This document shows positions 18,908 to 22,241 of a stretch of 22,241 nucleotides of DNA, one piece after another; the first letter of the stretch is position 1, and each line of letters opens with the position of its first letter. Under the pieces are notes generated by a model that was not told the origin of the DNA, did not search any database, and saw only the letters and a list, made by a program, of their open reading frames with translations. Source of the stretch: Lindgomyces ingoldianus (lineage: Eukaryota; Ascomycota; Dothideomycetes; Pleosporales; Lindgomycetaceae); NCBI RefSeq assembly GCF_010093535.1, contig NW_022985181.1:405129-427369 (forward strand), written 5' to 3'. The translations under genes and the position numbers were made by a program.

Positions 18908-20022
18908 ACGTACCTAACAGGTTAGCTAGCTACACAGGTTAGCTAGCTACTTTTACTAAGCCTCTACTAAACTTTACCTATCTACCTAATGCCTTAACAA
19001 CAACACTAGATTAAATTTTCTAAAGAATGTTAGATACAGCTTGCTTTTTAGGCTTTTAAATAAGACTTAAAACTCTTTTTATAACACACTGCAGCTATTT
19101 ATAATGTCTTTTACATAACACTAAGTAATTAACGCGCTAGACAGCCTTTATAAGTAGAATGCTAGCTTAAATTACAGAATCTAACTAAGCTTAAAAAGAA
19201 AGTAGTTATTAAGTACATACTTAAGCTTATTACGCGCAGATTTCCCCCTAGGCTTGCAGCTGTAGCTAATATAGCTAATTCCTTACTTGCAGAGCGCAAT
19301 CTAGGCTAGGTTAGCTTAAACTAGCCTAGTATATAAGTTAAGCACTGCCCTAAGTTTATAATAAAGTTTAATTATAAGTATAATTATAAGAGAGCGCTTT
19401 ATAAAGATTTAGAGGTTATTTAGCACTAGTTTTACCTAGTAGCTAACATAAAAGCTAAGTATAGTATTTAAAATAAAAATAAGTATAACTTTAATAAGTT
19501 AAGCTTTATAATAAGCTAGATATTAACTAGAGCAGTTATTATAGCTTTAAAAAGATAAGAACAGCTAAAGGTAATATTGTAAGGTAATAAAAAGTAGATA
19601 ATAGTTATTTAGAGCATTAATATAATAAAGTAGGCTATAAAATTATAAAGCTTTAAGTAGTAAATAAAGCTGCTACATAATATAAATTACATAAAAGAAA
19701 GTAGATTTAGGCAGAAAAAACTTTAATAGTTAAGAATAGAGCTTGTCTAACTGCTCTAAAGGAGTTTAGAGCGCGTAGTAATAGGAAGAAGCTAAAGACA
19801 TAGGTAGGCGCTTAAAAAAGTAAGCTAAGTTAAAAGTAATGCAGGCAGTGCAATTAGACTAGGTATAACTTATGTATGTGTAAGCAAGTAGTAGAAGTAG
19901 ACTGTAAATAATATCTTATATTATATTACTTTATACAAGGCTAAAGTAGGCTGTTTTGCGAGAAAATAGAGTGGTTTTAGTAGGGGCTTAGCAAAAGTGG
20001 CCAGCTAACCTGTTAGGTATGT
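18908..20022 (+). mobile_element. Fot1/Pogo-type transposon, internally deleted, 1115 bp (copy 2)
   Basis: Flanked by TA on both sides (18906-18907, 20023-20024) and bounded by inverted repeats ACGTACCTAACAGG... and its complement ending ..GGTATGT. The left end has a duplicated ACAGGTTAGCTAGCTAC block (18919-18935, 18936-18950 in part). The plus strand carries a mutated transposase: Y-K-Y-N-Y-K-R-A-L (~19370-19400), Y-N-F-N-K (19484-19498, usual Y-N-F-D-E), T-R-A-V-I-I-A, then a jump near 19636-19650 straight to the C-terminal N-K-A-A-T, basic stretch and L-T-A-L-K-E-F. The DDE core after the first Asp is missing, and the remaining Asp is Asn, so the copy is dead twice over. Confidence 0.85.
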
Positions 20023-20024
20023 TA

Positions 20025-20377
20025 CTTAAAAAAGCTTTTTTAAGACTATAGTAGCCTACCTAACAGTTTATAATATAAAAAGAAGAAATACTTTTACTAT
20101 TATAAAGTAAACTATTAATCTTACTTAACATTCTAGTATTAGACCTAGTATAGATTAGTTTTAAAAGGTTTTTAATAATATATTTAAGGCAGTATACTAT
20201 TCTAGTGAACTTTAATTTACACCTTTATTAGTACTCTAGTCTACTTTAGTTACCTACAGACACCTTAGCTAAACACCTGCCTTTAAAAAATAGATAACTT
20301 CTAGTAACTATTATAATTATAGTAAACTAAAACACTTTACTAGTAATTACTCTATCTCTAAAGTATAAAAAATAAAG
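20025..20377. other. AT-rich RIP-type DNA between Pogo copy and TRIM
   Basis: No frame, repeat pair or motif could be assigned. CCTACCTAACAG at ~20049 resembles part of the Pogo end but is not flanked by TA-type structure. Confidence 0.5.
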
Positions 20378-20382
20378 GTAGA

Positions 20383-20510
20383 TGTAAGAGCAAGAATCTA
20401 TACTACTCTGCTAATACAACTAAAAAGGTGCGAATAATTAACTAACATTAATTTTTAAGTGCAGAATAGTATATATACCTATTGCACATAAGCGCTATTT
20501 TAGCCTTACA
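20383..20510 (-). repeat. TRIM 3' LTR (RIP-mutated)
   Basis: 128 bp. Nearly all visible differences from the partner LTR are C-to-T or G-to-A in this copy, e.g. AACTAACATTAA here against AACCAACGTTAA there. Confidence 0.88.
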
Positions 20511-20804
20511 TTATCCCCCTTCTTAGCAGACGCATGTCCTAGGCGTTACATAACCTACCTGCAGCTTAGAGGCGCCTATACGCATGTCTTAGTTACTAGC
20601 TAGAGGCTGACCACCTGCAGCCTAGAGGCGCAGGATAAATAACAACGCTTAGTGGCCCTGCTAGCTAAGTTATATACACTAGACCTCCTAGCAGTTACAA
20701 CGTAGCGCTAGAAGAGGCCGCCTCACGTTTTAGTCTAAAAACTAGCTAAGCTGTCTAAGGTGTAGGTTAAACGCGCGACCGTCCTTGTTGTTAGTTAATT
20801 ATTA

Positions 20805-20932
20805 TGTAAGGGCAGGGCTCCGCACCACTCTGCTAATACAACTAAAAAGGTGCGAATAATCAACCAACGTTAATTTTTAAGTGCAGAATAGTATATATAC
20901 CTGTTGCACATAAGCGCCATCTTAGCCTTACA
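20805..20932 (-). repeat. TRIM 5' LTR (less mutated)
   Basis: 128 bp. It preserves the GC-richer state, including TGTAAGGGCAGGGCTCCG at its left edge. The TATATATA box lies at about 20892-20899. Confidence 0.88.
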
Positions 20933-20937
20933 GTAGA

Positions 20938-21457
20938 ATAATAAAAATTTAAAAAAATGTTTATAAATATAAATAATTATAACTTAAATACTTTTTAAAT
21001 AAAAAATAAAAAAACTTAAAAAAATTTTTATCTTAATCTTAAATAAGTATAATTTATTAAATGTTAATTTATTACACTTATTTAGAGGTAAATACTGCTA
21101 AGCTTTTACTATTTTATGTTTAAAAAGTATTAAAGTCTAATTAAACTTTTTAGTTAATACTAGCGCTTATAGTTTTTTATTTATTAACTTAATAACTTCT
21201 AAGTCTTTATTTTAATGCCTTTATATTTTTATTTAGCGCTTACCTTTTAAAGTTATAGTTAAAGGTTTTTAAGACTAAATCTAAGTCCCTATCTACTAGT
21301 ATATTTACTTATATATATAAATTAATAAAAGAACAATCTGAAACTGCCTTTTTATTATTATAAACTTTAGCTTTTAAGATTATATTATTAGCATTAAATA
21401 GTTATGTTGTTTTCAACTCTAGCTAGATATAAAGAAGAATTAGATTATATAGCCTAG
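20938..21457. other. Strongly AT-rich RIP-type DNA, no gene
   Basis: Very AT-rich, with A- and T-runs and no frame. It is the continuation of whatever the TRIM inserted into (20025-20377 on the other side). Identity unknown. Confidence 0.5.
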
Positions 21458-21459
21458 TA

Positions 21460-21858
21460 ACGTATCTAACAGGTTGGCTAGCTATAGAGGTTTGCTAGCC
21501 ACTTTTGCTAAGCCCTTACTAAACTCTACCTATCTACATAATGCCTTAACAACAACACTAGATTAAATCTTTTAAAGAACATTAAATACAGCTTACTTTT
21601 TAGGCTTTTAAATAAGACTTAAAACTCTCTTTATAACACACTGTAGCTATCTATAATGTCTTTTACACAACACTAAGTAATTAACGCGCTAGACAGCCTT
21701 TATAAGCAGAATACTAGCCTAAATTAAGGAATCTAACTAAGCTTAAAAAGAAGGTAGTTGTTAAGTACATACTTAAGCTTATTACGCGCAGATTTCTCCC
21801 TAGGCTTATAGCTGTAGCTAATATAGCTAATTCCTTACGCGCAGAGCGCAATCTAGGC
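21460..21858 (+). mobile_element. Fot1/Pogo-type transposon, 5' 399 bp (copy 3), split by LTR
   Basis: Preceded by TA (21458-21459) and starting ACGTATCTAACAGGTTGGCT. It is collinear with 18908-19300 of copy 2 over its whole length, then stops at CAATCTAGGCT, exactly where family A LTR starts. In copy 2 the sequence continues CAATCTAGGCTAGGTT. The rest of this copy should follow the LTR outside the window, after a duplicated AGGCT. Confidence 0.85.
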
Positions 21859-22241
21859 TTGTCAGATTGAAGCACTGTTTCTAGGCTTCCTGAGATGAAT
21901 GATGGGTTTGGATGTGATGTATGGGATGATGAATGATTGTATTGATTTATTGATTTTTTCTTGTGTGTTCTGCTCGTGTTGCTCGGCCTTGTTTTTCCGG
22001 TCCGAGTCCCTCGCGCACTAGCCTTATGCGCGACCAGCTTGCAACATGCTGCAATTTGCTGCAAAATACTGCAAAATGCTGCAATTTGCTGCAAAATGCT
22101 GCAACATGCTGCAAACTGCTGCAAAATGCTGCAACATGCTGCAAACTGCTGCAAAATGCTGCAAAATGCAGCAATTTGCAGCGACATACTGTTCGAGCTT
22201 ATTGCTCGTACTATGTAGCAGCTTTCGTCCAGCGTTCCTCC
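21859..22241. mobile_element. LTR family A, 5' part with expanded minisatellite (cut by window end)
   Basis: TGTCAGATTGAAGCAC onward aligns with the solo LTR at 15210 to the window end, apart from an expansion of the 10-mer array. The insertion splits a Pogo copy. Open frames of 75-157 codons on both strands here are translations of the array and are not genes. Confidence 0.92.
22041..22180. repeat. 10-bp minisatellite, 14 units, in LTR family A
   Basis: Fourteen contiguous 10-mers of form GCAANNTGCT or close variants (GCAACATGCT, GCAATTTGCT, GCAAAATGCT, GCAAACTGCT), the last two ending GCA. The family member at 15210 has only two units at the same place (15390-15409). A block of units GCAAAATGCT-GCAACATGCT-GCAAACTGCT recurs, suggesting stepwise duplication of three units. 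Confidence 0.95.

Larger units (their letters stand above)
20383..20932 (-). mobile_element. TRIM: miniature LTR retrotransposon, 550 bp, 5-bp TSD
   Basis: Two 128-bp direct repeats (20383-20510 and 20805-20932) start TGTAAG and end CCTTACA. GTAGA is duplicated outside them (20378-20382 and 20933-20937). The interior is only 294 bp and non-coding. On the minus strand the sequence next to 20510 reads AAGAAGGGGGATAA, a good polypurine tract directly before the 3' LTR, which fixes the orientation. On that strand each LTR has a TATATATA box followed by CTATTCTGCAC. I could not match a tRNA primer site. The 20383 LTR is consistently more A/T than the 20805 LTR. Confidence 0.9.

Noticed and set aside
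22041..22180. CRISPR-like array
   Set aside because: The units are contiguous 10-mers without spacers, inside an LTR of a fungal genome.
21714..22218. Frames of 75-157 codons rich in Cys, Ala and Gln on both strands
   Set aside because: They are translations of the 10-bp minisatellite, which stays open in several frames.

Overview
The window looks like a transposon-rich stretch of a filamentous ascomycete (Pezizomycotina) genome. Three things point there. The short introns are 44-49 nt, with GT..AG ends and CTAAC/CTAAT branch sites. Transposons of fungal type (Fot1/Pogo, hAT, Copia, Gypsy) are abundant. Long AT-rich blocks in which transposase and polymerase frames are riddled with TAG/TAA and G:C-to-A:T changes are the usual footprint of repeat-induced point mutation (RIP). 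No tRNA, rRNA or CRISPR array is visible.

Layout. 1-89 is the 3' end of an LTR (family A), followed by the mutated 3' part of a Fot1/Pogo transposon (132-~640, minus). A mixed-composition island without a recognisable gene (~640-1380) and a heavily mutated hAT transposase relic (~1500-3200, minus; AT-rich to ~4200) follow. From 4270 to 10600 the DNA has normal composition and holds the real genes: a 167-aa intact gene (4402-4905, plus), a decayed spliced gene fragment pointing towards it (4983-5463, minus), two non-autonomous DNA transposons with perfect 8-bp target duplications (5494-6150 and 6407-7041), a doubtful small membrane-protein frame (~7501-7671, minus), and a four-exon gene (8531-10424, minus) that I reconstruct as a 584-aa fusion of an HNH-type domain and an aminoglycoside-phosphotransferase-like (APH) kinase domain.

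From ~10620 to the end the window is a nest of RIP-mutated elements. There is a Gypsy relic (plus; integrase to ~13190) with a 204-bp solo LTR in its integrase, a Copia relic (13541-~17400, minus; RNase H, RT, integrase and protease readable) with a family A solo LTR in it, a probable Gypsy-type LTR (17491-17780), an internally deleted Fot1/Pogo copy (18908-20022), a 550-bp TRIM element with complete LTRs, target duplication and polypurine tract (20383-20932), and a third Fot1/Pogo copy (21460-21858) split by another family A LTR that runs off the window and carries a 14-unit, 10-bp minisatellite.

There is no operon-like logic. The biology is two or three low-copy genes surviving in a transposon graveyard. 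The most interesting object is the HNH-APH fusion, which becomes visible only after splicing and whose nuclease-like motifs look degenerate while the kinase catalytic loop is kept.
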